This document shows positions 24,455 to 32,418 of a DNA stretch of 64,000 nt, one piece after another (positions within the stretch are counted from its first letter, which is position 1; the number at the start of each line of letters is the position of its first letter). Source of the DNA: Chryseobacterium rhizoplanae (GTDB taxonomy: Bacteria > Bacteroidota > Bacteroidia > Flavobacteriales > Weeksellaceae); contig NZ_FXTC01000001.1 of the NCBI RefSeq assembly GCF_900182655.1, positions 806,001 through 870,000 of the forward strand, in the 5' to 3' direction. The position numbers and the translations under genes were made by a program. Below the pieces are notes generated by a model. That model saw nothing but the letters and a program-made list of their open reading frames with translations. It was not told where the DNA came from and did no database searches.

Positions 24455-25414
24455 ATGAAAGAATTTTTTCAGACCATCTTAAAAAGTACAGAGGACAGAG
24501 TTAAAAATCCTTTTATTGGCACATTTATTACTTCGTGGGTGATTTTTAACTGGAAGCCAATATTATATATCATTTTTTCTAATATTGATATTGAGAAAAA
24601 AATAACCTTTATAAAAGAGAACTACACTGACATTTGGTATTATTTATGGCTACCTTTAATTTCTGCTACCTTTTATATCGCGGTACTGCCATATATTAGT
24701 TTTGTTTTTGAATATATTACAAAATTCTCTCATGGACTGCGAAATAAAGTAAACTTAGAGGCTAGGAACACTGCATTAGAACTACAGATTGGAGTTGCTC
24801 AAAATGAAATTAGATTAGAAGAAGAAAAAACTACTTTTAGAGAAAGGAATAGCTATAATTTAATGGTGGAAAGTTTGCAGGATCAAAATAAATCTTTGAG
24901 CGAAGCTTTAGAAGAAGCAAATAAGACACACTTAGAAACAGTTACGGAACTACAAAAACAAAATGAGGAGAGTAACAAAGAATTTAACAATCTAGTAAGT
25001 AACTACGATAATGAGCTAAGAGAAGTTAATAAAAATCTTAATGAGGAAAGAAAGAAAGTAGTAGGGCTAAGAAGTGAATTAAATCAAGTAAAACTTCAAA
25101 GTAGTGATAACTATAATGAGGCAGCAACTTTGCAGAGAGAGCTACAGATAGAAAAGTTTAAGTCGAGTAGGCTAAAAAATCCTGTCACAAAAGTTTTATC
25201 AATTGAAGGATATGAAATACTAGAGTACTTTAATTCTAAAAAGGATGTAGTATATTTTGATGTAAAAGGAGAAAAACTACTGGAAACGGAAGTCGTTTCT
25301 GACTATTCTCGGGGTAAGAAGTCTAGTGAATTTTTCGATGAATCGGCTATAAAAAGATATACAAATATGATGTTTAATACTCTGACAGACAAAGAAAAAG
25401 TTAGACTTAGTTAA
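24455..25414 (+). CDS. two-helix membrane protein with long coiled coil
   Basis: A 319-residue protein of unknown function. The N-terminus includes a conserved-looking stretch VKNPFIGTFITSWVIFNWKP. Hydrophobic helices lie at about residues 25-42 and 62-88, followed by a long charged coiled coil (about 100-230) and a compact C-terminal part (about 235-319). Base composition is strongly AT-rich compared with pyrH and frr. It is followed 81 bp later by a PutAbiC-like gene under a matching promoter block, so the two may form a membrane-linked defence pair. That role is inferred from context only. Confidence 0.72.
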   Translation: MKEFFQTILKSTEDRVKNPFIGTFITSWVIFNWKPILYIIFSNIDIEKKITFIKENYTDIWYYLWLPLISATFYIAVLPYISFVFEYITKFSHGLRNKVNLEARNTALELQIGVAQNEIRLEEEKTTFRERNSYNLMVESLQDQNKSLSEALEEANKTHLETVTELQKQNEESNKEFNNLVSNYDNELREVNKNLNEERKKVVGLRSELNQVKLQSSDNYNEAATLQRELQIEKFKSSRLKNPVTKVLSIEGYEILEYFNSKKDVVYFDVKGEKLLETEVVSDYSRGKKSSEFFDESAIKRYTNMMFNTLTDKEKVRLS

Positions 25415-25471
25415 GGTTTTTATCTTATAATACACCATGAATATGAAGATCTCTTTGGTAGGGACTTTTGT

Positions 25472-25479
25472 TATATTTG
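25472..25479 (+). promoter_or_regulatory. -7 element of the PutAbiC-like gene
   Basis: TATATTTG 16 bp before the ATG at 25496. The block 25449-25489 closely repeats 24407-24448 (CTCTTTG, AGGG, TTTTGTTATATTTGTG, AAAACTA). Confidence 0.6.
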
Positions 25480-25495
25480 TGAAAACTAAAACTCT

Positions 25496-26263
25496 ATGAA
25501 AAGTAAATATAAACATAATACCAAAGTAAATTTCCGTTTAATAATATTAGGGTCGTCTTGCGTAATTTTAATTACATTGTTAGGCACTTTGCTTTTTGGA
25601 TTGAATGCAAATGAAAGTAAGAGAGGAACTTTTGGTGATATGTTTGGGTTTGCAAATTCTTTATTTACGGGGTTATCATTTGTAGGGTTAATAATTACAA
25701 TATTATTGCAAAGAAATGATCTACAAAAACAAGCAGAAGCAGCAGAAATACAGTATTTCGATAATACCTTCTTCAATTTATTAAATATTCATCGTTCAAT
25801 AACTGTGAATTTCTCTCTAACTGTCGATAGGGAGACGAAATCAAACGATTATACATATGCCCATAAAGTTAAAAAGGAAGGAGTGAATGTTTTCCAACTA
25901 ATTTATGGAGAATTAATTTATAAGTTAAATCTCCAAGGAGGGTTTGATCAAAGTGTATATAATGTGGTATATAAGAATAATTGGGAGATTTTAGGACACT
26001 ACTTCAGAAGTGTTCAGTTAATTATAACTAGAATAGATCAATTGAATACTGACTCATATGAAGTCAAAAGGAACTATATAGAAATCTTGAAAGCTCAATT
26101 ATCAGAATATGAACTAGCAATGATTTTTTATCATTTTTTATCACATGCAGATAAAAGCTATAAAGAAATTGCTGAGAAGTATGCACTTTTTGAATATATT
26201 AATAGTGCTTTGGTGGAAGATGATATAGTTTATTATAATGAAAACGCTTTTGTAAAAAATTAA
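25496..26263 (+). CDS. PutAbiC-like putative phage abortive-infection protein
   Basis: A 255-residue protein. Two membrane helices lie at about residues 15-36 and 50-70. The stretch GTFGDMFGFANSLFTGLSFVG followed by TILLQRNDLQKQAEAAEIQ, then FFNLLNIHRSI, fits the PutAbiC family (putative phage abortive infection protein) that I know from annotation. The C-terminal part (about 150-230) includes YFRSVQLIITRI and LKAQLSEYELAMIFYHFL, again as in that family. AT-rich, between pyrH and frr. Antiphage action is expected from the family name, not shown here. Confidence 0.75.
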   Translation: MKSKYKHNTKVNFRLIILGSSCVILITLLGTLLFGLNANESKRGTFGDMFGFANSLFTGLSFVGLIITILLQRNDLQKQAEAAEIQYFDNTFFNLLNIHRSITVNFSLTVDRETKSNDYTYAHKVKKEGVNVFQLIYGELIYKLNLQGGFDQSVYNVVYKNNWEILGHYFRSVQLIITRIDQLNTDSYEVKRNYIEILKAQLSEYELAMIFYHFLSHADKSYKEIAEKYALFEYINSALVEDDIVYYNENAFVKN

Positions 26264-26333
26264 AAGAAGTGTTTTTATTTACCTAAAACTAATATTAGAA
26301 CTGATTATTTTGTCATTAAGAATATAATACAGA

Positions 26334-26358
26334 AAGCCCTGTAAGCTGGGGTTTTATT
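26334..26358 (+). terminator. possible terminator after the PutAbiC-like gene
   Basis: AAAGCCC and GGGGTTT form an imperfect stem around TGTAAGCT, followed by TATTTAT. The rest of 26264-26607 shows a possible TATTTTTG -7 element (26471-26478) and a weak hairpin CAGTG/CACTG (26509-26524) ahead of frr, and no gene. Confidence 0.45.
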
Positions 26359-26470
26359 TATCTAATCTAAAAAAGATTATTAATAAGTAATTTTTGGATT
26401 GTCACATTTTAAAAATATAATAGATTTACTAAAATACAGAGTGTAGTTACCAAAATATGGAAATAATCAT

Positions 26471-26478
26471 TATTTTTG
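26471..26478 (+). promoter_or_regulatory. -7 element of the frr promoter
   Basis: TATTTTTG, a match to TAnnTTTG, about 130 bp before the frr start. It shows that frr has its own promoter after being separated from pyrH. Confidence 0.45.
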
Positions 26479-26607
26479 CAGCACTGAATAGTAAAAAATA
26501 GTTTAAAACAGTGAAAGAACACTGATGCTTACAGGATTTATGGGTTTTAACTAATTGATATTCAGATTAATTAATAGATGTGTAATTTATCAAACTTTAA
26601 TATAATA

Positions 26608-27162
26608 ATGGAAGAATTAGATCTTATATTAGAATCTGTAAAACAAGACATGGATGCAGCTGTAAAGCACCTGGATCACGCATTTCAAAGAATTAGAGCA
26701 GGACGTGCTTCTACATCAATGGTTCAGGATGTAATGGTAGAATACTATGGAGCAATGACTCCTATCAACCAGGTTGCGAATGTTTCTGTTCCGGATGCAA
26801 TGACAATCTCTATTCAACCTTGGGACAGAACTGCCATCAATGCGATTGAAAAAGCGATCATCAATTCAAACTTGGGTTTTGCACCTTCTAACAACGGAGA
26901 AAACATTATTCTGAATGTTCCGCCTTTAACAGAGGAAAGAAGAAAAGAGCTTGCAAAACAGGCTAAAGTGGAAACTGAGAACACTAAAGTAACGGTAAGA
27001 AACGCCAGACAGGACGGTTTGAAAGAGCTTAAAAAGCTAGACGGTGTTTCTGAAGATGTTGTAAAAGGAGTGGAAGAAGAAATCCAGACTTATACAGACA
27101 AATATGTAAAGCTTTGCGATGAGCATCTTAAGACAAAAGAAGCTGAAATTATGAAAGTATAA
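26608..27162 (+). CDS. frr: ribosome recycling factor
   Basis: A 184-residue protein starting at MEELDLILESVKQDM; an upstream ATG at 26578 would add ten atypical residues. Family motifs are FQRIRAGRAS near the start, PINQVANVSVPDAMTISIQPWDR and the C-terminal ELKKLDGVSEDVVKG. It dissociates post-termination ribosomes with EF-G. Normal length. Confidence 0.97.
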   Translation: MEELDLILESVKQDMDAAVKHLDHAFQRIRAGRASTSMVQDVMVEYYGAMTPINQVANVSVPDAMTISIQPWDRTAINAIEKAIINSNLGFAPSNNGENIILNVPPLTEERRKELAKQAKVETENTKVTVRNARQDGLKELKKLDGVSEDVVKGVEEEIQTYTDKYVKLCDEHLKTKEAEIMKV

Positions 27163-27183
27163 TTTTCAGTTGTTGAGAATAAT

Positions 27184-27214
27184 AAAGAGGTTTCCGATGG
27201 GAGCCTCTTTTTTT
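27184..27214 (+). terminator. frr terminator
   Basis: AAAGAGG and CCTCTTT arms with partial inner pairing, followed by a long T-run. Confidence 0.88.
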
Positions 27215-27260
27215 TTCTTACGGATAAGCTGGTCATATTGATTTTAAACTATGTATTTGG

Positions 27261-27268
27261 TATTTTTG
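27261..27268 (+). promoter_or_regulatory. possible -7 element of the ketoacyl synthase gene
   Basis: TATTTTTG matches TAnnTTTG and would give a leader of about 115 nt before the start at 27393. No firm -33 box was found. Confidence 0.4.
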
Positions 27269-27392
27269 TTTAGAACTTTATCGTAAAGAGGTCTCATTCT
27301 ATAATATATTGGTGAGTATTTACGTTAATTCATTATATTTATAGAATTATTCCTGCAGACTTAACTTAAAACAGGAAATTAAACATTTTAAA

Positions 27393-28454
27393 GTGATGAC
27401 GAAGATTATTGGTGTAGGCAACTACATACCATCTGAAACGATAACCAACCTGTTTTTTGACAAGCATATTTTTCTTAATGAAAAGGGTATATTATTAAAA
27501 GAAGATAATACATCTATTACAGATAAGTTAAAAAAAATTACGGGTATTGAAGAAAGAAGATATGCTCATAATACAGAGGTTACTTCAGATCTTGGGTTTA
27601 TTGCAGCAAAGGCTGCCATTGAAAATGCAGGAATAGATCCTGAAACATTAGACTATATTATTTTTGCCCATAATTTTGGAGATGTTCGCTTTGGAACAAT
27701 TCAATCCGATGCGGTTCCAAGTCTTGCAGCAAGGGTAAAGCATTTATTAGGGATCAGAAATAATTTCTGTGTGGCGTATGATGTGCTTTTTGGATGTCCT
27801 GGCTGGATTGAAGGTGTGATACAGGCTAATGCATTTATTAAAGCCGGTATGGCTAAACGGTGTCTGGTGATTGGCGGGGAAACGCTTTCCCGTGTAGTGG
27901 ATATTCATGACAGAGACAGTATGATCTATGCTGATGGAGCAGGAGCGGCTGTGCTGGAAGTAAATAATGAGGATGACTCAGGAATAAAGGCTCATTTGTC
28001 AGCTTCTTATACCTTTGAGGAGAAAGATTATCTGTATTTTGGGAAATCTTACAACAATGAGAAATGCCCGGATACAAAATACATCAAAATGGATGGGCGA
28101 AAAATTTATGAGTTTGCCTTAGTAAATGTTCCGGATGCGATGAAAAAATGTCTGGACAGCAGTGGATATTCCATTAGTCAGTTGAATAAAATTATCATTC
28201 ATCAGGCCAATGAAAAAATGGATGAGGCTATTGTTAACAGGTTCTACCAATTGTATAATACACCGGTTCCTGAGAACATAATGCCTATGGTCATTCATAA
28301 GCTTGGAAATAGCAGTGTGGCGACCATTCCGTCTTTGCTGACTATGATTTTGAAGGATGAACTTGAACATCATAAAATCCAGAAAGATGATGTGGTATTA
28401 TTTGCTTCTGTGGGTGCAGGAATGAATATCAATGCTTTTGTATATAAGTTTTAA
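27393..28454 (+). CDS. 3-oxoacyl-ACP synthase III-like (KASIII/FabH-type) enzyme
   Basis: A 353-residue thiolase-fold enzyme. The catalytic triad is visible as C135 (VLFGCPGWIEG), H270 (IIHQAN) and N306 (KLGNSSVATIPS). FabH-type enzymes start acyl chains by condensing acyl-CoA with malonyl-ACP. An ATG one codon in is an equal start. It stands alone between terminators with no other fatty-acid genes, so it is probably a specialised paralogue rather than the housekeeping fabH. Confidence 0.88.
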   Translation: MMTKIIGVGNYIPSETITNLFFDKHIFLNEKGILLKEDNTSITDKLKKITGIEERRYAHNTEVTSDLGFIAAKAAIENAGIDPETLDYIIFAHNFGDVRFGTIQSDAVPSLAARVKHLLGIRNNFCVAYDVLFGCPGWIEGVIQANAFIKAGMAKRCLVIGGETLSRVVDIHDRDSMIYADGAGAAVLEVNNEDDSGIKAHLSASYTFEEKDYLYFGKSYNNEKCPDTKYIKMDGRKIYEFALVNVPDAMKKCLDSSGYSISQLNKIIIHQANEKMDEAIVNRFYQLYNTPVPENIMPMVIHKLGNSSVATIPSLLTMILKDELEHHKIQKDDVVLFASVGAGMNINAFVYKF

Positions 28455-28489
28455 GCTTAGAAATTGAAATTTTCAATACTAAAAAAATA

Positions 28490-28519
28490 AAAAGAGGTTT
28501 CCGATTGGAAGCCTCTTTT
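28490..28519. terminator. bidirectional terminator
   Basis: AAAAGAGG and CCTCTTTT arms with the inner pair TTCC/GGAA lie between the convergent ketoacyl synthase and lipoprotein genes. It is closely similar to the frr terminator. Confidence 0.85.
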
Positions 28520-28523
28520 GTGT

Positions 28524-29162
28524 TCACAGACATTTTATAGGTTCTTTCTGGTCTTTATGTTTTAGCAGCAATTGATATGTTTTATGCAATTCATTCGTGT
28601 CACATTGAATTTCTTTGCTTGGAATGTTATCAGGAGCTGTTTTTTCTTTCTGATCAGATTTTATGCTGTATTTCTTTTCAAGACATTTCAAGGGTTTATC
28701 ATTCTGAAGATAGATGCGGGTTTCTGTAATATCATCTTTCGTAACAGGCTTTTCCGGGGTGCCGCCATCAAAATTCCATACAGTTTCCTGTCTGAATATA
28801 AAGAAAGGCTTTCCATCTTTTATAAAGTATTTTTCAGATCCGGAGAAATGGCTGTGTTCTGCATAAAAATGCTCTATCACTTTGATCTCATTTTTGTCGG
28901 AATAAAAAATAACTTCACCTGAAGGTTCATCATTGCAATCATAAGTAAATTTTGATTGACTTAGTTTTTTAGCCTCCAATTGAGCCTGAAGGGCGGCATA
29001 TTCTTTTTTAATCTGATCAATTGGATCTTCTGCTGTGCTGATCTGTGCAGAATCCTTTTTTGCGGCAGAACTTTCCATTGAAGCAGATTCTTTATGAACT
29101 GCTTTATCATTTTTACATGAAAAAAGAAGAAAGAGACTCGCTGTGAGAAATAGAACTTTCAT
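28524..29162 (-). CDS. hypothetical lipoprotein
   Basis: A 212-residue protein starting at MKVLFLTASLFLLFSCK, with C16 as the likely lipidated cysteine. A further upstream ATG (29264) would bury the signal and is rejected. The signal is followed by a low-complexity linker rich in S, A, K and E, then a charged domain containing CNDEPSGEVIFYSDKNEIK and several paired aromatic residues. No family was recognised. Confidence 0.7.
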   Translation of the reverse strand: MKVLFLTASLFLLFSCKNDKAVHKESASMESSAAKKDSAQISTAEDPIDQIKKEYAALQAQLEAKKLSQSKFTYDCNDEPSGEVIFYSDKNEIKVIEHFYAEHSHFSGSEKYFIKDGKPFFIFRQETVWNFDGGTPEKPVTKDDITETRIYLQNDKPLKCLEKKYSIKSDQKEKTAPDNIPSKEIQCDTNELHKTYQLLLKHKDQKEPIKCL

Positions 29163-29204
29163 AAGATCAATGGTTTGGTGGTGAATAAAAATACAAGAAA
29201 TGTC

Positions 29205-29229
29205 ACAAAAAATGCTTTCGATTGAAAGC
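29205..29229 (-). terminator. terminator after the 263-residue secreted protein gene
   Basis: On the minus strand GCTTTC-AATC-GAAAGC is followed by ATTTTTTG. Confidence 0.75.
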
Positions 29230-29238
29230 CTTAGTTTT

Positions 29239-30030
29239 TTATTTGCAGTTTTCATTGTAGTCATAGATTACTTCATTGATAATTGAAAGTTTATCTACTG
29301 TAGCATTGCTGATTTCATCCCTGATAAATTTCCCGAAACCGGATCTTTTCTTTTCTTCATTTTTAAGAGAGCCATATTCTCCTTTTGCTATTTTTGCTTT
29401 TACATAAGGACAGTCTGCTAGGATGAGTTTTGCTTTTGCAGGTGTCAGTTCTTCCACTTTTCCACCTTTTTTAGAAAAGATGTAATTGGGATTTTCTCTT
29501 AAACGGTCTGTTTCTGCCTGTGTAATTGCCTGTGTGCTGTTGGGAGAAAGAGCTGTAGGATAACCATAGAGTTTATAAACGGTTACTTTACCCTCTGTTA
29601 TTACTTCTGCGAACTGATCTGTTCTTGAAAGATTATTGATCGCTTTAAAACCTGCTGACAATCCTGTTAAACTTTCAGAACTGTTTAAAGCTTCTCGCAT
29701 GTTCGAATATTTAACCGATTTAAAGATTCTTGGAGTATCCCCTTCATACACCATATATTCTTTAATATCTCCTGTGTCGTAGGTTTTGAATTTGATCCTG
29801 TTTTTTACTTTGTCAATATCTGAAATGGCTGCAAATTTTACTTTTAACTGATTTTGCCACGGGCTGGAATATCCTCCGTGCAGATGGACAACGCCTTCCG
29901 TTTTTTTTCCGCTTTTATCAATAATGTAGCCGTATTTTTCACCGTTGTAGGTTCCGTTTTCATCCTGATCCTGAGCATAAGCATTCAGAGACACAAGACC
30001 GAAAAGGCCAATAAGGAGTAATTTCTTCAT
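29239..30030 (-). CDS. secreted protein of unknown function
   Basis: A 263-residue protein starting at MKKLLLIGLFGLVSLNAYAQ, a clear signal peptide; an ATG 54 bp upstream would hide it. The mature part contains beta-rich stretches (GEKYGYIIDKSGKKTEGVVHL, GDIKEYMVYEG). No family was recognised. It is followed by its own terminator. Confidence 0.72.
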   Translation of the reverse strand: MKKLLLIGLFGLVSLNAYAQDQDENGTYNGEKYGYIIDKSGKKTEGVVHLHGGYSSPWQNQLKVKFAAISDIDKVKNRIKFKTYDTGDIKEYMVYEGDTPRIFKSVKYSNMREALNSSESLTGLSAGFKAINNLSRTDQFAEVITEGKVTVYKLYGYPTALSPNSTQAITQAETDRLRENPNYIFSKKGGKVEELTPAKAKLILADCPYVKAKIAKGEYGSLKNEEKKRSGFGKFIRDEISNATVDKLSIINEVIYDYNENCK

Positions 30031-30086
30031 GGTATTGTTTTTAAGTTCCAGCAAATATAATTTTTTATATCCAAAATAACTCAATA

Positions 30087-30117
30087 AAAAAGCTCCGAAA
30101 AATTATCGGAGCTTTTT
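30087..30117. terminator. terminator downstream of the LptF/LptG-like gene
   Basis: AAAAAGCTCCGA and TCGGAGCTTTTT form a perfect 12-bp stem with A/T flanks on both sides. Confidence 0.88.
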
Positions 30118-30138
30118 ATTTTATTACTGATATCAGAA

Positions 30139-31596
30139 TTATTGATATCTCTGATGTTCTTTGCTTTTGGTAAACCTTTTAGTGATAGGTTTGAATAGTG
30201 CTTTGTATTTTTCAGCATCAAATAATTGTGAATCTGTAAGGGCCTTATACGTCATCCAGACTCCAAAAGGAAGAAGGATCAGGTTAGGAAGCCATGCGGC
30301 AAGGTAAGGGTTCATTTTTCCGCTCCATGACAGGTTTTCTACCCCAACATTCATTACATAAAAGACAATGAAAATTACAATAGCGATGATTACCGGAAGT
30401 CCCATTCCTCCTTTTCTGATGATAGAACCTAAGCTGGCTCCAATCAGGAAGAAGATAATACAGGTCACCGAATATGCTACAATTCTCTGTTGATAAATAA
30501 CAACCTTGCTGAAATATTTTACATTGGAACTGTATTCATTCTTTTTAGACTCCAGTGTAGACTTCAGGTTATCCAGTCTGGTGTAAGAATTATAAAGGAT
30601 TTCCAGCTTTTTTTCTCCTTTTACCGTATCCAGTTTGATCTGTGTTTTTGGGGCTACTTTATGCTTGTTGCCTTTATCCATATAGGTCACAACAGAATTG
30701 GTCTGGTTAAGAACTTCGGAACCGATATTATCAAAGAACTGTTTATTGTCTTTTTTGTTTTTGCTAATTGTTCCGTCTAGCTGGTTGTAAGTCTGAAAAC
30801 GGTAGTCATCCGTGATCTGCTCTTTTTCGATTGCTTTATTAATGATTTCACTGATGTCAAAGTGAGAAACCAATGTGTCAAATTTAATGGCCTGATCGGG
30901 TTGTTTCTGTCTTACATTATCTCCTTTTCCGGCAAAGGCATCTTCAAATACATATCCGTTATATAAAACGAGCTTCAGGAAATTCTTATTAGCAGCAGGA
31001 ACAAATTTTCCCTTTTCTGCTACAACAGACTGTTGATTTTCATAAGCGTTGGCTTTTTTATGTACAAAAACCCCTTCAATATTTTCTCCATTTTCCCCGT
31101 ATATTTTGTCAAACTTTACCATATAACCGGGAATCTGATCAATAAACTGGCCCGGAGTAAAGTTAATTGCCGGTTTTGTCTGGGCAATATTAAAGAGCAT
31201 GTTTTTGGCTTTTTTCTGAAAATCCGGGATAATATTATTGGAGAAGAAAAACAACATAATCGCAAGCGCTGTTGAAATTCCCAGTAGGGGAGTCATTACC
31301 CTGGTCAAAGGAATTCCTGCCGCTTTCATCGCTGCAAGCTCATACCGTTCCCCAAATTCCCCGAACGACATAATGCTCGCAAGGAGAATGGTAAGCGGTA
31401 ACACCATGCTGATGACGTTTACCCCAAGATAAAAAAGAAGTTTAAGGATCTGCCAGTAGCTTAATCCTTTTCCCATAAACTGTCCTAACTGAACCCAGAT
31501 AATGTTTACAATAAAAATAAAAAACAATACGCTGAATATAAAGAAAAACGGTCCAAAGAAGGTTTTTATGATATATCGGTCTAGTATTTTTAACAT
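30139..31596 (-). CDS. LptF/LptG (YjgP/YjgQ) family permease
   Basis: A 485-residue inner-membrane protein with three N-terminal helices within residues 1-125, a large periplasmic beta-jellyroll region (about 130-380) and three C-terminal helices (about 380-460). The start MLKILDRYIIKTFFGPFFF and the helix LSGSIIRKGGMG-like region fit the LptFG family, which powers lipopolysaccharide extraction towards LptC/A with LptB. LptF and LptG cannot be told apart here. It is separated from the LolA-like gene by a terminator. Confidence 0.88.
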   Translation of the reverse strand: MLKILDRYIIKTFFGPFFFIFSVLFFIFIVNIIWVQLGQFMGKGLSYWQILKLLFYLGVNVISMVLPLTILLASIMSFGEFGERYELAAMKAAGIPLTRVMTPLLGISTALAIMLFFFSNNIIPDFQKKAKNMLFNIAQTKPAINFTPGQFIDQIPGYMVKFDKIYGENGENIEGVFVHKKANAYENQQSVVAEKGKFVPAANKNFLKLVLYNGYVFEDAFAGKGDNVRQKQPDQAIKFDTLVSHFDISEIINKAIEKEQITDDYRFQTYNQLDGTISKNKKDNKQFFDNIGSEVLNQTNSVVTYMDKGNKHKVAPKTQIKLDTVKGEKKLEILYNSYTRLDNLKSTLESKKNEYSSNVKYFSKVVIYQQRIVAYSVTCIIFFLIGASLGSIIRKGGMGLPVIIAIVIFIVFYVMNVGVENLSWSGKMNPYLAAWLPNLILLPFGVWMTYKALTDSQLFDAEKYKALFKPITKRFTKSKEHQRYQ

Positions 31597-31611
31597 GCGC
31601 CAAAATTAATC

Positions 31612-31643
31612 AAAAAGCCACAAAGTTTTACTTGTGGCTTTTT
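31612..31643 (-). terminator. terminator after the LolA-like gene
   Basis: AAAAAGCCACA and TGTGGCTTTTT form a perfect 11-bp stem; on the minus strand it follows the LolA-like stop by about 65 bp and precedes the permease start. Confidence 0.85.
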
Positions 31644-31707
31644 ATATTTTGTTATTTTTTTAACTTAAAAAGTAAATTTGCTTATTTGCCAATTCACTTT
31701 CAGCTTT

Positions 31708-32355
31708 TTAAAGTTCTGTAATTACGTAATTTTTAAACTTATTTTTGTCAAAAACAAACATATTAGGGTCCAGCTGCTGATTTTCTTTGTATTCTTTAAT
31801 CGCAATTACGGCCACATCTTTGTTGTTTCCGTGTTGTTCCAGCTTTACCATCTGCTTTTTAGCAGAATCTACAAATAAATATACGAACTGTATTCCGTTT
31901 GCTTTGACAGGGGTCAGCTTAATGAAATCAGCATTTACCCCGTTTACCATCTTCTTACCGTTATAGGTTACATTATAATCGTTTCTGTAAGTTGTAAGGT
32001 AGTTGATAGGGGAGAACATGGTACCGCTTCCGTTAGGCTTAGCGATTGTTACTTCCATATCATCTGCATTGATATTGTAAATCTTGCTTCCGTCGAAGAT
32101 CTGTTCCGTGTCCATGATCTTCAGCTTGTATTTTTCTCCTGCAGCATAATAAATACCTGGTTCTGTTTTCGTCACCTGCCCGTTAAGGCCGCTTCCAAAA
32201 GAAAATTTGAAGTAAGAATTCTTTTTAGAATTGTAGTTGGCTGTAATATCATCCAATATCTTTTTAGCCTTAGCATCAATCTTCTGAGCATTGGCCATAC
32301 CTACTGCACCTACAACAAAACTTCCTAATATAACTTTTGAAATAATATTTTTCAT
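31708..32355 (-). CDS. LolA-like outer-membrane lipoprotein carrier protein
   Basis: A 215-residue periplasmic protein with signal peptide MKNIISKVILGSFVVGAVGMANAQ and a single beta-sheet domain as in LolA (alternating stretches such as FKFSFGS, GIYYAAGEKYKLKI, DGSKIYNIN). LolA-type carriers take lipoproteins to the outer membrane. Position after ftsK matches the typical Bacteroidota order ftsK - lolA - lptF/G. Confidence 0.82.
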   Translation of the reverse strand: MKNIISKVILGSFVVGAVGMANAQKIDAKAKKILDDITANYNSKKNSYFKFSFGSGLNGQVTKTEPGIYYAAGEKYKLKIMDTEQIFDGSKIYNINADDMEVTIAKPNGSGTMFSPINYLTTYRNDYNVTYNGKKMVNGVNADFIKLTPVKANGIQFVYLFVDSAKKQMVKLEQHGNNKDVAVIAIKEYKENQQLDPNMFVFDKNKFKNYVITEL

Positions 32356-32418
32356 TTTTTTACTTAATAATCTTTAGACATTTTAAACTCTGAAAGGTTA
32401 AATCATTCAATTTTTCCC

